Shown in pieces: positions 1-11,350 of a stretch of 64,000 bases of DNA. The notes under the pieces are model-generated. The model had not been told where the DNA came from and ran no database searches. It was given only the letters and a program-made list of their open reading frames with translations. The stretch is from Agriotes lineatus (Eukaryota > Arthropoda > Insecta > Coleoptera > Elateridae): assembly GCA_940337035.1 (NCBI GenBank), contig OW679202.1, positions 19,133,200 through 19,197,199 on the forward strand, read 5' to 3'. Both the position numbers and the translations under genes were made by a program. Each line of letters starts with the position of its first letter. Positions within the stretch are counted from its first letter, which is position 1.

Positions 1-99
1 GCGGATTAATTCGTGGTATCAAATTAAATGACAGTAGAATAAGGACACCTATCCTCTCCACTTTTTATTTGATATGCGGATTCGGTTTAATTCGCTGTA

Positions 100-235
100 T
101 CAAATTAAATGACCCAATTAATCCGCGAATTAAATCCGCGGATTGACCCAATTAAATCCGCGGTTTGACCTAATATAATTCCGCGGTTTGACCCAATTAA
201 TTTCGCGGTTTGCTCTAATAAATTTTCATATGTCC
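100..235. repeat. Short degenerate tandem repeat with CCGCGG cores
   Basis: About four to five imperfect copies of a roughly 25-bp unit can be seen. Each has a CCGCGG or TCGCGG core followed by TTTGACC(C/T)AATTAA. Similar CGCGGATTAA words also occur at 1-30 and 70-100, so the array may start before the window. No coding potential is visible. Confidence 0.6.
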
Positions 236-239
236 TACT

Positions 240-612
240 GATTAAATTACGCGGCGGCCATTTTTAATTTGCTTCAGGAGTTACGCGGAGGCCATTTTCA
301 ATTTTCGCGCGAATATTTGAATTTGAAATTTTTCAGATTTTTTGAATTGCAACTTCCCGGGGGTCGGCCATCTTGGTTTTCTGCGCGCGCGCTTCTCTCG
401 GCTGCCAGTTTTAATTTTAATTTAGCGCCCGTTTTGAATTTCAAATTGCCGAATCTGTCTCTCTTGTACTCAATGGGTATTGTCTGTCTCTCTTGCATTC
501 ACAGGATGGATGTTTAATTTAAAAAAATCTCTGGCCGACTCGGATTTGAACCCACGACGTTCGTATCCACTTCTAGGCTGCATCGATCTATGCCGCTAGG
601 CCACGGAGCGTT
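240..612 (-). mobile_element. SINE-like element with tRNA-type promoter
   Basis: Read on the minus strand, 530-612 looks like a tRNA-derived head. An A-box-like word, TGGCCTAGCGGC, is followed about 45 bases later by GGTTCAAATCC, which matches the RNA polymerase III B box. The acceptor arms do not pair, so it is not a functional tRNA. The flank at 240-420 carries two copies of a GCGG(C/A)GGCCATTTT motif that recurs in the 172-bp repeats at 1351-1785, so these probably share one family. The exact ends of the element are not clear. Confidence 0.5.
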
Positions 613-1350
613 ACGTATTTTAAGGTGTTAATCTAAATGCCACTTCACTCTTGAGTCGTCACTATTCCATATTTTAAACTAAATATTTCTTGAAAATTAT
701 AATTTATAACAGCGGAATTGTATCGTCTATGGTATTAAAAGCCTGATGATAATTTTAAAAAACTGGTTTCGTACGTGGTTTTGATGAAATTAATTATGTT
801 ATTTTTATCAATTGGCCAAACAGGTCGTTGCCTGTCGTATCGCAGGCAAGAAATTTGGCCTGCAGCTGTTGGATCCTCTATAAAATTCAAACACATTTTT
901 CTCGATGGCCTATAGATCTATGTGCTTGTTTAAATTTATGCTCAAATTTCATTACATCAATTTAAACTTTGTCTGAAGAAATTACAATTAGGCGTTTTTT
1001 ATTTAATTGCAAATGGTTTCCTTAAAATCAGTGAATATATGATTTTGTCGCTTTTAAAATAAATAGACATTACTTTATTTCTTATACCAATACCATAAAA
1101 TCGGTGGGCTCTTTCTTTCTTTGTATGTATGTATCTTTGATCGCCATCTCCTCCGATACTGGACCGCTTAAATTGTATTTATAGTTGAGAATTGCCACGC
1201 CTATAATTTTTAATTTTCTGCGTCGATTTTAAATTTTAAATTAAAATTTGTACAAATTTGAGTTTAATATATTCCTGAAATACCTCTGTTCAGATAGCTT
1301 TTATTCTATTAAAAATTTGACGGGGTGCGATTTTAAAATTTGAATTAACC
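613..1350. other. Intergenic AT-rich stretch
   Basis: I see no gene here. The only local structure is a short perfect hairpin near 827-848 (TTGCCTG paired with CAGGCAA). Confidence 0.4.
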
Positions 1351-1785
1351 ACATGTGAATAATTATTTTAAATCGCGAAAGCCGCGGCGGCCATTTTTGG
1401 AATTGATTACGTCACGCCGAAGCCTTCCGTCTCATTAATCGCAGCTGTTCTCTCTCGCTCGCATTTATTTAATTTAAAAAAAGCTTTTTGCTTCGGCCCC
1501 AAGTCGGATTTGAACCCTGGCCACATGTGAATAATTATTTTAAATCGCGAAATCCGCGGAGGCCATTTTTGGATTTGATTACGACACGCCGAAGTCTTCC
1601 GTCTCACTCATCGCAGCTGTTCTCTCTCGCTCGCATTTATTTAATTTATAAAAAGCTTTTTGCGTCGGCCCCAAGTAGGATTTGAACCCTAGCCACATGT
1701 GAATAATTATTTTAAATCGCGAAATCCGCGGCGGCCATGTTTGGATTTGATTACGTCATGCCGAAGTCTTCCGTTGTTTTACACT
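1351..1785. repeat. 172-bp tandem repeat, about 2.5 copies, with B boxes
   Basis: The word ACATGTGAATAATTATTTTA starts at 1351, 1523 and 1695, giving two exact steps of 172 bp. The third copy stops near 1785 at CTTCCGT. The first two units each end with TCGGATTTGAACCCT or TAGGATTTGAACCCT, which is a minus-strand RNA polymerase III B box (GGTTCAAATCC) in a context like the SINE-like element at 530-612. The units also share the GCGGCGGCCAT word. This looks like head-to-tail SINE-related DNA. Confidence 0.75.
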
Positions 1786-2900
1786 TTTTTATAAATTGCA
1801 TCGCTCAAAATTCAAATAAATCGCAATTTTTTAAATTACATCACGCACTTATGAAATCGTAGTTTGATGTATATGAATTTTCGCCCCTTTGTATCTGTAA
1901 AATAGCTTCAACAGTAATATTTAAATAAAAGACGCAATTTCGTTGAAAAATCTTCTGCCACCATCATTTCGATAAACAAAACTTCAGTTACGTAGGCTCT
2001 TTGTGCATTTTTATTACAGAAACTCTTGTACAATTGATTAAATATGCATGTAATGACGACAAATTAACTCAAAATTGAACAAAAATCACGCAATTACACA
2101 TCATCTCACATAAATTTGTACAAAAATTGACATGGTAGTTTGATTTATTTGGATTTTCGCCCCTTTGTATCTGTAAAATAGCTTCAACAGTAATATTTAA
2201 ATAAAAGACACGCAATTTCGTTGAAAAATCTTCTGCCACCATCATTTCGATAAACAAAACTTCAGTTACGTAGGCTCCTTGTGTATTTTTATTACAAAAA
2301 TTCTTGTACAGTTGATTAAATATGCATGTTATGACGACAAATTAACTCAAAATTGAACAAAAATTACGCAATTACACATTATCTCACATAAATTTTTACA
2401 AAACTCGACATCGTAGTTTGATTTATTTGGATTTTCGTCACTTTGTATCTGTAAAATAACTTCAAACAGTAATATTTGAATAAAATACACGCAATTTTAT
2501 TGAAAAATCTTCTGCCACCATCATTTCGATAAACAAAATTCAAGAGTTCTTGTAAAATTTATCAAAATATGTATATGATGACCACAAATTAACACAAAAT
2601 TTGAATAGAAAACACGTATTCCACATCATTTCACTTAAAAAATTATCACAATTCGTTTTACAAAACGATTGATAATAACGAAAATGATGTAAAACCAGTT
2701 TTAGAGTTATTTCTAAGCATAATTTTGCAAATGTTTTACACTTTCTTATAAAATGCATCGCTCAAAATTAAAAGAAATCACAATTTTTTAAATTATATCA
2801 CGCCATTATGAAATCATAAATTGATTTATTGAAATTTTACACTTTGTATCTGTAAAATAACTTCAAATACTAATATTTTAGCTTTTAGATTTTGTAATTA
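1783..2900. repeat. Array of ~276-bp repeats
   Basis: The word CTTTGTATCTGTAAAATA recurs near 1888, 2164, 2442 and 2843. The first three are 276-278 bp apart, and the last follows a longer spacer. The opening block (TTTTACACTTT..TATAAA.TGCATCGCTC) at 1785 returns near 2735. Copies also share CTTCTGCCACCATCATTTCG. Several short ORFs arise inside the array, but they are frame accidents of the repeat. Nothing resembles a known protein. Confidence 0.7.
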
Positions 2901-3224
2901 TTGCAGATTCGTGAAAAACAAAAGCAGAGTAGAAATAAAAAACACAAACACTTTGTAATAAACAAATATATTGTTCTTATTTCGTATAATACTTAATAAT
3001 ATAAAAATAAATGTACAGTTGAATGTCTTATTTTCTAAAAATCCTCTAGCCAATTTACAAGGTGCACAACATTTCAAATTAAAAAGGCTGCAAGTAATAA
3101 AATCAGAATTCGTTTACATGGGATCGTAGAACAAATTTCATTGTGGCATTTTAAAGTTTAAGGCGCTCCCAATCCAGAATTCTATTCGTTTTTGATGCTG
3201 AGGACCTCTGCCTTAGAGGTTTTT

Positions 3225-3292
3225 TTCTAACGGCCCTTTTTGGGAATCGAACCCGCATTCTCTCTCGAGACCAGAGCTTAAATGTGACGCAT
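3225..3292 (-). mobile_element. tRNA-like fragment with B box
   Basis: On the minus strand GCGGGTTCGATTCCC matches the RNA polymerase III B box well. No convincing A box is visible upstream, so this is probably a SINE or tRNA-pseudogene fragment that abuts the (TAA)n tail of the next element. Confidence 0.35.
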
Positions 3293-3500
3293 TAATAATA
3301 ATAATAATAATAATATGCCTTTATTCAACCAGAAAAAAAATTAGAAAAGGAATACAACCATTGAATGTAATATTCACAGGCGAAGTTCAGCCAGACAACA
3401 TAAGGTTTGCTGCTCTTCCACTTAACCTGTAACCTGATTAACCATTCGGCCAACCTGCCTCCCTGTATAAACAAGCAGTCTCTGCATAATTAACAAAACA
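3293..3500 (-). mobile_element. 3' end fragment of a non-LTR retrotransposon
   Basis: A (TAA)n run at 3293-3315 is followed by ATGCCTTTATTCAACCAG. On the minus strand this reads as GTTGAATAAAGGCAT followed by (ATT)n, matching the 3' end of the plus-strand fragment that finishes near 6985 (GTTGAATAAAG then ATT repeats). No coding sequence remains. Confidence 0.5.
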
Positions 3501-3941
3501 TCGAGTTTAAAAGCCTTCTATTTAAAATTTCATACAATATTTCATATAAATTAAGTCATGTACAAATTTCTAAACTGGGTTTGATATATATTTATCGAAG
3601 GAGTTGCCCCTCAGCTAACGTTTTATTATTATTTGTCGTGATTCGTCATCGCTGAATTTACAAGAACCAACCCGTCTGCTATGCGACGCACGCAATGTCT
3701 CCATCCCTTTTATTTTAACTTTAACTTTTGACGTCTTACGAGAATTTAAAGACAGTATCCCATCGAATTTGACGTATCTCATTTCTAATATGATCCTTTA
3801 AAGCTTCAATATTAACCGGTCTATTGTTGTAAACCTTATTCTTTAAGTCACCCCACATCTGTCATTTTGACAGATAAATCCATCAAACCCTATATTGTTG
3901 AATTTGTCTTTTGAAGGACTATTTGATTCCTCGGTAATATA

Positions 3942-4123
3942 CAGGGTGTCCAATTTAAAATACAAAAGTTGATATTTTTCTGACTAACCCTGTGCAGTTA
4001 CAGAAACGGTTTTGTCCTTCCTAGATGCGCCGCGTTTACCTATATAAGTCTGGCAATTTTGAAAAATTCATATCCGGTAGTCTTTTAAATATTTGCTATA
4101 TTCCAGACTTTTTTTACACCCTG
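3942..4123. mobile_element. Small TA-flanked MITE (CAGGGTGT termini)
   Basis: The left end TA|CAGGGTGTCC and the right end ACACCCTG|TA form short inverted termini with a TA duplication, as in Tc1/mariner-type insertions. It is 182 bp long. The internal 61-codon ORF is not protein-like. Confidence 0.55.
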
Positions 4124-4422
4124 TATACAGTTTTCAAAACAACAAGCAAATGTAGGAATCATGTGTGGAAATGGGAAGGAATAGGAGACCACTCATCAAA
4201 GGAATATTGAAAATTCATGTTGAATCTGTGCCAGCTGTTGGCGTCGCGTCGTAGGAGATGCTGCGGCCGATCGCGGTCGACAATGGATCAATGGGAGATC
4301 CGTTTCAGATGAAGCAGTGTTGAAGTCGAATTCAAATAATTCACTTATATAAACCAATGGTGCTATTGCTTGAAAATACGCTTCGAATAGACCAAATGCT
4401 TAGCCAAGTACCCGTTGATATA

Positions 4423-5819
4423 CAGGGTGATTTATAACGTACGAAAGAGATTTTTAGGGTAGATAGAGGGGCGACTAAAGGAAAATGTTTTTATGAATGA
4501 AATTTTTAGAAAATTTCAATAATTAAAAAGTTACGAGTTAAAGGCTAGTTAAATAAGAAGTAGTTGTTCGGAAATTATATGGATAATTTATACTTTAAAT
4601 TTAAATTGGGGATATTTGAGTTAAATGAACCACATTTAGTTAAAAAAAACGATTTAAAATAAATTTAAATACAAATTACGGCTTTTTAATTTTTCCTTTT
4701 AACGCCCAATAATTTTTGTAGCACCTGTTGAGAGCTGCTGAACAATAAAAAAAATATAGGCAAGTTGCCGTTGAAATTTAGGAAAGTGTCAAATTGACAT
4801 TTCAGTAAATTTTAACACATCAAATTTAATATTTGTTATTAGTGGTTGTTATTAAGTTATTAGTTCGGATAAAATTGTGAATTACAACAACGATGAATAG
4901 GTGGACATGATAATAGTTTATGGAGCTGCCGATGAAAGTGCTGCACAAGAAAGGCGTATGTATTTAGAAAAATTTTCAAATAACCCGACCTTTTCCGAAA
5001 ATACATTTCTCCGGGTTATTCAACGGGGAAGAGAGACTGCGAATTTAGAACCACAGAAGACCAAATCGACCAGCGGTTGATGTTGAAGAAGAAGTATTGG
5101 AAAGGGTAGATGCTGAATCGACAACTAATACACGTCAAATTGCCCAGGAAGCTAATGTTTCTCAGAACTTTGTTTGACGCACATTGCAGATGAACGGTTT
5201 GTACCCTTTTCGTTTCCAAAATGTACAAAGACTTACTCCCAACGATTATCCGTTGCGGCAGCAGTTTTGTGAGTGGCTGCTCAATCGTACGGAATCAGAA
5301 GCAGGTTTTCCAACAAACATACTGGTAACTGACGAATACTGTTTCACCAGGAATAGTAAGCTCAATATAGAATAGTTGCGCCATCGAATCAAAGTTGCTA
5401 CAGAGGACTTGCGAGAACAATTTCTGCAAGTGGCGAGAAATTCGATTCGTCGTGTGCTACTGTCTGTTGAAAAGCAGGGGCAGCACTTTGAATTTTTTTT
5501 GTGAATTAGGTGAATTTTTATACTTATGTAGTTATTGTTCTATTTAATTTTTTGTTTTTGTTAAATTTATGCTATTTAAAAGAAACTGCTTAATGTAATA
5601 AAAGTACATTTTTGCATTATTTAAAATTGAAAATAATGACATTGAAATAGAAATTAGTTTTAGAATTTAGCATTGGAGTTAGCACTCTGTCTTTTTTTCT
5701 CTACTCTTTTTAAGACCTTTAAACCACTGTAACTTTTTTATTATTGGTTTTTCATCAAATGTTTGTTAATCCCTTCTATCTACCCTAAAAATCTCCTCCG
5801 TACGTTATAAATCACCCTG
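4423..5819 (+). mobile_element. Internally deleted Tc1/mariner-like transposon
   Basis: The element is 1397 bp long with inverted termini of about 45 bp (CAGGGTGATTTATAACGTAC at the left, its complement at the right) and TA at both flanks. Between 4908 and 5504 a decayed transposase can be read in pieces. It has a helix-turn-helix region (ESTTNTRQIAQEANVSQN), then RLTPNDYPLRQQFCEWLL, then ILVTDEYCFTR, which holds the first DDE aspartate, and finally RRVLLSVEKQGQHFEF near the C-terminus. Stops at 5074 and 5176, a frame change and loss of most of the catalytic core after the first Asp show that it cannot make transposase. It could still be mobilised in trans through its intact termini. Confidence 0.8.
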
Positions 5820-5825
5820 TATATA

Positions 5826-6060
5826 CAGGGTGATTCTTGACTTATACGCATAATTGCGAGGACTGATAGTTCGTGATGTGTAGTGATGGGTAAAAAGTGT
5901 AGTAAAAGTTGTTTATTAAAGAAATAACGAATTAATTATGTTGAGAGTGGTGAACTAGTAAAATATAAAATTATCGCATTTGCCTTGAATTGTAGCTGTC
6001 ACTCTCCGTCACTATTTGTCAAATTGGAGCTTCTTTTATTCGTAAAAAGGGTATTGCACC
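5826..6060. mobile_element. One end of a second CAGGGTGATT-type element
   Basis: Just after the preceding transposon the sequence TA|CAGGGTGATTCTTGACTTA opens a different element of the same terminal type. I could not find its other end, so it is a one-ended fragment and the right boundary is a guess. The abutment suggests insertion into the neighbour's TA site. Confidence 0.35.
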
Positions 6061-6404
6061 TAACTTCACCAACCTAATGGTTTGAGAAACCAGCAGATAC
6101 ATTCAAATTGAAATTTTTTCACTTAGCTATTAATCATCATTACAATACCTAACGATTATTTTGTTCATATCCATAATAATGCTTATTCACTCTGGTTTCA
6201 GTCAGTTTAATAATCATAAAAATTCAAATGTCAAAATTTTATCGCGGATTAAAATGTGTCAGAATTTAATCGCTTCTGAATATAATCATTTTTAAGGTGC
6301 TTCACCAACTGAATTTTTTTATTCATACTGGAAATAATCATGCCGAATATCCTGCGTGCATGTAAGCTAGCCTAAACATAAATAAATGTTTACGATTTTC
6401 TGTC

Positions 6405-6988
6405 AAACTGTTTTGCTCTGAAGAAATACATCTCAGGACCAAACTGGAGTATTGTGCTGTTATTTGGAATCCTTTCTATAACTATCAAATTGATAGACTC
6501 GAAAATATACAAAAGAAGTTCCTTAAGTTTTTGCATTACCGTGTTAATGGACTGACATATAACTACAATGAAAAATCCTACAAAGATTTATTAACGGACC
6601 TAAAGCACATATCTCTCAGAAACAGACGGTTGTATACTATAATAATTTCATTGTTTAAAATTTTAAGAGATCTAACTTGCACTCCTGCATTGCTATCAAG
6701 ATTTTGTTTTCGAGTTCCGTGCGTTAATACGCGTAATCAAGAAATATTTACATTTAAAAATCCCAGAACAAATTATCATTTCAATAGTCCTATTATACTA
6801 ATGTGTCAATTATATAATTCTTATTTTAGTGACATTGATTTGTTTAATTTAAGTTTGAGTAAATTTAAGACCATTGTATCTACTCGCCTCTCGGCTATTA
6901 CTATTTGATTTTGCTACTTGTATTTTTACATTTATTCTGTAATTGGGTATTTTTACCTGTTGAATAAAGATTATTATTATTATTATTA
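6405..6988 (+). mobile_element. 5'-truncated non-LTR retrotransposon, RT C-terminal fragment
   Basis: An open stretch from about 6420 to 6908 encodes the C-terminal part of a non-LTR polymerase: LRTKLEYCAVIWNPFY, then IDRLENIQKKFLKF, the thumb/connection region typical of Jockey/CR1-type elements. It finishes with the usual tail LFNLSLSKFKTIV. The stop is at 6906-6908. Downstream is GTTGAATAAAG and then an (ATT)n tail at 6970-6988, which marks the 3' end. The catalytic core and endonuclease are missing, as expected for a dead-on-arrival copy. The same tail occurs inverted at 3293. Confidence 0.75.
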
Positions 6989-7640
6989 AAATTCGCCCCA
7001 AAATGTCTTGTGCTACGCACTGGATATTTTTATTGAGCGACAAATTTCTTCGCAAAACATTTTGGCAGAAAACGTCAAAATTTAATCGGTTATTTTAATG
7101 CACTTAGGATATTACTGTTGATAATATCTTTAATCAAAAGGTAATGTGTCAATTACTTATTACTAATTTATTTGTGATATGCATTAATTAAAACTTTTTT
7201 GTACGATCGAGACCAAGTAACACAATCTCTCAAGCGGGAATAATAACAAAATTGCCGTTCAGAGTACGCAGCATGGGTGATACATTTTTAAATGTGGTTC
7301 AACTTCAGTACTTGATAGATATACAGTCAACAATAGAATTTTAGCATTTATAGTTCGTCAATTTTTTTTACAAAATTTGTTGATAAGTTGGCGGGCTATT
7401 TCACGATCTTGTTAGAATTATATTATCAAACGAATTGGGCATAGTGGAACAAGTCTCTCTGTTTGTACGGTAAGAATTCACCTGAAATCATTTTCTAAAA
7501 GCAGTGAAATAATATGCAGGCTGCAGTGGTTGACAGATTATGAGATTATGACGAAGCTCCTGTCGAATTGCAAGGTCACCGTGACGTCATTAAAAACATT
7601 GTCAGTTTGGAGGCCTACTGACTAGGGGTTTCTTAAGATT
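6989..7640. other. Intergenic, nothing recognised
   Basis: AT-rich sequence without a supported ORF, terminal repeat or tRNA-like motif. Confidence 0.4.
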
Positions 7641-7645
7641 TTAAA

Positions 7646-8032
7646 TTAGGAATCGGCGAACGCTAAAACCAAGCTTGTAATCTCTTCCGCATTTTCAACA
7701 TTGCCTGATTTGTTTACCTGAGTTGGAACTGTTGTTTGCGTTTGTTGCTGACTGATTTAACCTTGATATGTTGACGTTGACGATGTTGTGTTGGAGGAAA
7801 GGGCTTTCTTTTGTCCACTGCATGTACCTAGTTTTTTCTCATTCGTGCCCCTGGTAGAAGCAACATCTTTGTCTTGCATGAATTTTAAATTCTTTGTGGA
7901 GTTTTGGGTGACGATACAGCATTCGTCTTCGTTTTGGAGCAGCTTTTCCCGGAGGGTGTGGTACTTTATACTCTTGATTACCATTGTTTTTATTAGATCA
8001 TTTATTAATTGTACGTTTCCGAATTCATTCAC
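7646..8032 (-). pseudogene. Unrecognised protein remnant with one in-frame stop
   Basis: On the minus strand 8032-7760 reads 91 codons, including IKYHTLREKLLQNEDECC and STRGTNEKKLGTCSGQ. After one TAA (7757-7759) the same frame stays open for another 36 codons, with a Gln/Thr-rich segment and ENAEEITSLVLAFADS. The composition looks protein-like, but I do not recognise a family. It could be the C-terminal part of a decayed host or transposon gene. An AG preceded by pyrimidines near 8100 could be a splice acceptor. Confidence that this was ever a gene is low. Confidence 0.25.
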
Positions 8033-9539
8033 TGGTTCCCTTTATTTTTTATTTCAATTACAACATTTTCGATTTCTTGTTACTGGCCTTGCTTGCTGTA
8101 AGAATTTATATCGTTCGTAGGTTACAATCTTTTTTGGAGTAAAGTAGGCCTCAAACTTTTTTAACGGTTATATGTTGTTCTTTTCTTTCCCTAGACAATG
8201 GAGCAATTGGGCGCAATTTTTAAACTTGAAAATCGACTATTTGTTTTATTTTCATCAAAACTGTGATTTATAAACTAAATTGAAATATAGTAGCGCCTTT
8301 CCTTGAATCGCTCCATTCGGTAAACATCTCGGTTGTATGCACAAGTTCACACAATCGAGCGACTACTATATTTCTCAATTATCGGTTCATTTTGTAGCAG
8401 TAATCAGTACACAATGAATATGACTTTCATATGGCCGCACAATGACAGTTTAAATTGCGTCTTTGAAATACCACCTTGATTAAAATGTTGGTCTTTTATC
8501 ACTATAAAAATGCATTTGAAAAATAATGGTATGTGATTGAATAATAAGAGCTGCAGAAAATAATAGTGTAAAAATTGGAATGCAAAGCACGTTCTCTGTT
8601 TTGACGAAACCTTAAACATTTATGATTCGACCCTTACAACCAGATGTGACTGGATTCGTCGGCTACCCTACAAATGTGTGTCCTGCATAATCTTATGAAT
8701 TTAAATACGCGCCATATGTGATATTATAGCTGAACTTTCGGACAAGTAATAGGTAGCCATTTTCATATCCAAATAAGAAAAAATAGTTTTGTGAAGCCAA
8801 ATTGGCTTTATTATTGCAATTACTTAATTTAAAATTTGGAATTACGTTTTCAAATACTGTCGTAAGGGAATGAAGCAAACAGTATGGATTTATCGTTCGA
8901 CGGAGAAAAATTCAATTTCACTTTTTTGCAGGTAATTTTTTCCTAAAATAGTTGGAATTTTAATTAGAAATTTGGTCATTTCCTAATTAGATATGTGCTT
9001 TAACAAAAAATTACGTTCCGATAATCAATATTTTGTCGGAATGCTAGATTTGGTAGTTTAAAAATAGACCTGAATTTTTCGCTTGCTGCCATTTATAAGT
9101 GAATATCGCAGCGGGCGCGCTCTTAACTGCGGCACAAAATATCTGAAGCCGCTAGAATGAAAAAAACACGCAAGGATAGTAGTATATCACCTGAAGCGGG
9201 GCAGCTTTGCGATTTTGGTCCTTAATGTTCTACTGGGCGTTAGTGACAAGTGCACGTTATACTTAGTTATAGAATAATTCTTTGTCTGGGGTTATTACAA
9301 CACGCGTTTCCTTTAAACTAAAACATCGGCTGTAGTGATGGGAAAAGTCGAATGAATGTTACACTCGAGATATTCGAATACGAGAGTCACTGGGAATAAA
9401 TGATTCTCGGATTCCGTGCGTAGCCGAATGCGGGCATTTAAATATTTGAGCACTTTTACTCGAATTTGTGCTACCCAAATAATTTCAGCTGAAATCTTTG
9501 TTTCCTTTCAGATTTAAGCAATCCAGCGTCATTAAAATA
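8033..9539. other. Intergenic, little visible
   Basis: No gene is supported. GAAATATAGTAGCGC near 8284 and its near-complement near 8365 form a weak inverted pair. The word AGTGATGGGAAAAGTCGAAT near 9335 resembles a hAT-type MITE start, but no matching end was found. Confidence 0.35.
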
Positions 9540-10032
9540 CACCGCCGTTTATTTGAAGTGGATCACGATATTTTTCTAACCTATTTATAGCAAAATAGAG
9601 TTTGTATTGTAGCTAATAATTGAGTTAACTATTGTTTTAAAAATATTAAGCAACCACATGTAATTTTTAATCCATATCATTTTTAATAAGTACGCGAAAA
9701 GCCAACAATGCATAACTTGTAGCAAAGTTTAATTGACGTCGTGACATTGTTTAAAGCGGTAATAATCAATAATTAATTAATAATTAATGCATTTTTATCA
9801 AACGATACACAAAACACACCAAAATCTTCAAGTTTCTTTACTGCAAGTTTTGCATTGTTAGCTTATCGGCTACTTATTAAAAGTGATATTTTTTTAAAAT
9901 GACGTGTGGCTACCTGGTGCTTTTAAAACAATAGTTAATTCGCTTCCTAGTAATAATACAAACTACAATTTGTTATGAAAAGGTCGTCAAAACTAGTTTC
10001 TTAAAGTGATCCACTTCAAATGAACGGCGGTG
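9540..10032. mobile_element. 493-bp MITE with long inverted repeats
   Basis: The left end TA|CACCGCCGTTTATTTGAAGT and the right end ACTTCAAATGAACGGCGGTG|TA are inverted copies, flanked by TA on both sides. The inverted match continues inwards with gaps for over 100 bp, for example a TTAACTATTGTTTTAAAA block against its complement near 9930. No ORF is present. It is probably a non-autonomous DNA transposon. Confidence 0.75.
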
Positions 10033-10162
10033 TATAAATGCGGTAACACAAGTTTCCACTTACTGTTATTGTTAAATAACTCATTTACTCATTTTTCTTC
10101 AGTTTTGCCATTTTAAACTGTCATTATTGTCTCTATAGTAGCAACCATAAGTAACTATTCAT

Positions 10163-10360
10163 ATGCTACTAGTAAAGGCATCAAATTTTGTAATCGACGT
10201 CCTCAAAACAGCAGAAAGATGCCTACGGTATGTAAAGGCAACGAACACCTTATATAAAAACAACATTGACCAGTACTTCGTAAATACTGCCCTGCAAAAT
10301 CTACCAGGGGATATTTTAAAATCATTGCATGGCTATGGGCTGGATCAAGACGCGTTTTAA
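10163..10360 (+). CDS. Short unrecognised ORF
   Basis: This is a 65-codon ORF that includes VIDVLKTAERCLRYVKA and ends LPGDILKSLHGYGLDQDAF. The composition is helical and amphipathic, but I recognise no family and there is no clear promoter. A pyrimidine tract with CTTCAG about 65 bases upstream could be a splice acceptor, so it might be a terminal exon. It may equally be chance. Confidence 0.2.
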   Translation: MLLVKASNFVIDVLKTAERCLRYVKATNTLYKNNIDQYFVNTALQNLPGDILKSLHGYGLDQDAF

Positions 10361-11208
10361 ATAACCACGGCTACCAATTGTTAAGTTTATTTTTAAAACA
10401 TTATGTTGAGCTTAGATTACTTCATGAAACCACCATTCGATTAGGAAATCATACACAAAACAGATTAAGAAGTCTACTAACAAAATCAGTTTTGTTTTCT
10501 AATCAATAGTTTAGTTTTTTAAGAAATATAAACTTATTACGAAATGTGTAGAATTTAATTATGATCTGTCATTACATACACCTACAATATATTGTCAAAT
10601 AAATACATTTTTATTTGTTTATGCATTTAATTTGAAGTGAATAATAGCAATTATGACTTAAAGGTGCATTTACTATTTTTAATTTCGAGGCAGGTGATGT
10701 TGATAATACAAGAGTTGTTTAATGACACAAACACCAGTAATTTCAAAATTTAATAAATTATATGAACGGTCAAGACTATTATGTAAATAAGGTATAATAT
10801 TCTATTGAAACTGGAAATATTACTAAAAAAATTAATATTATTAAGTTACATCAAAAATTAGTCAAAGAAACATGTGAAATGCATTTATTGAGTAGAGTCA
10901 TTTTGGGCGAAAATCGCTTGTCGCGTCACGTTGTAGTACTAGTTCTGTCCTTTTACTTCTCATTCTAGCTTAGCGGCTTCACTAGGAAAAAGGTTGTTTT
11001 GTATCTAGATGTATTTTTATCTGAGGTTACAACTATTATACAGATTATAGGCTATGCAACCTGCCATACAAACGTCTATAACTTTAACTTAACAGTAATC
11101 ATTCTAAAATCACTCCTTTTTGAACCACCATTAGGTACAGTAAGTTAAAAAATAAATATGAATGTAAAATGTTTTATATTATACAAATTTTGTTAAAACC
11201 TAACTTCT
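10361..11208. other. Intergenic AT-rich stretch
   Basis: No gene or repeat recognised. Confidence 0.4.
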
Positions 11209-11350
11209 TATTCTTCTTAACATATAATTTCGTCTTAGACGGCGTAGTATTTACCCTTACGAGGTACAAGGCACATTAATCCAGAGAATGCTAGGTGCTC
11301 ATCCACAAATACTACGCGGTCTAAGCCGAAATTTCATGGTAACAAGAATA
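11209..11350. mobile_element. Short hairpin element
   Basis: TATTCTTCTTAAC... at 11209 and GTAACAAGAATA at 11339-11350 begin and end two imperfect inverted arms of about 43 bp, with TAGACGGCGTAGTATTT matched against AATACTACGCGGTCTA. The whole unit of about 142 bp would fold into one hairpin, as small MITEs do. The target-site duplication is unclear. Confidence 0.5.

Noticed and set aside
530..612. Functional tRNA gene on the minus strand
   Set aside because: A- and B-box-like words are present, but the acceptor and anticodon stems do not pair, so a SINE head or tRNA pseudogene is more likely.
1407..1685. ORFs across the 172-bp repeat
   Set aside because: They occur in SINE-like tandem DNA and are not conserved between units.
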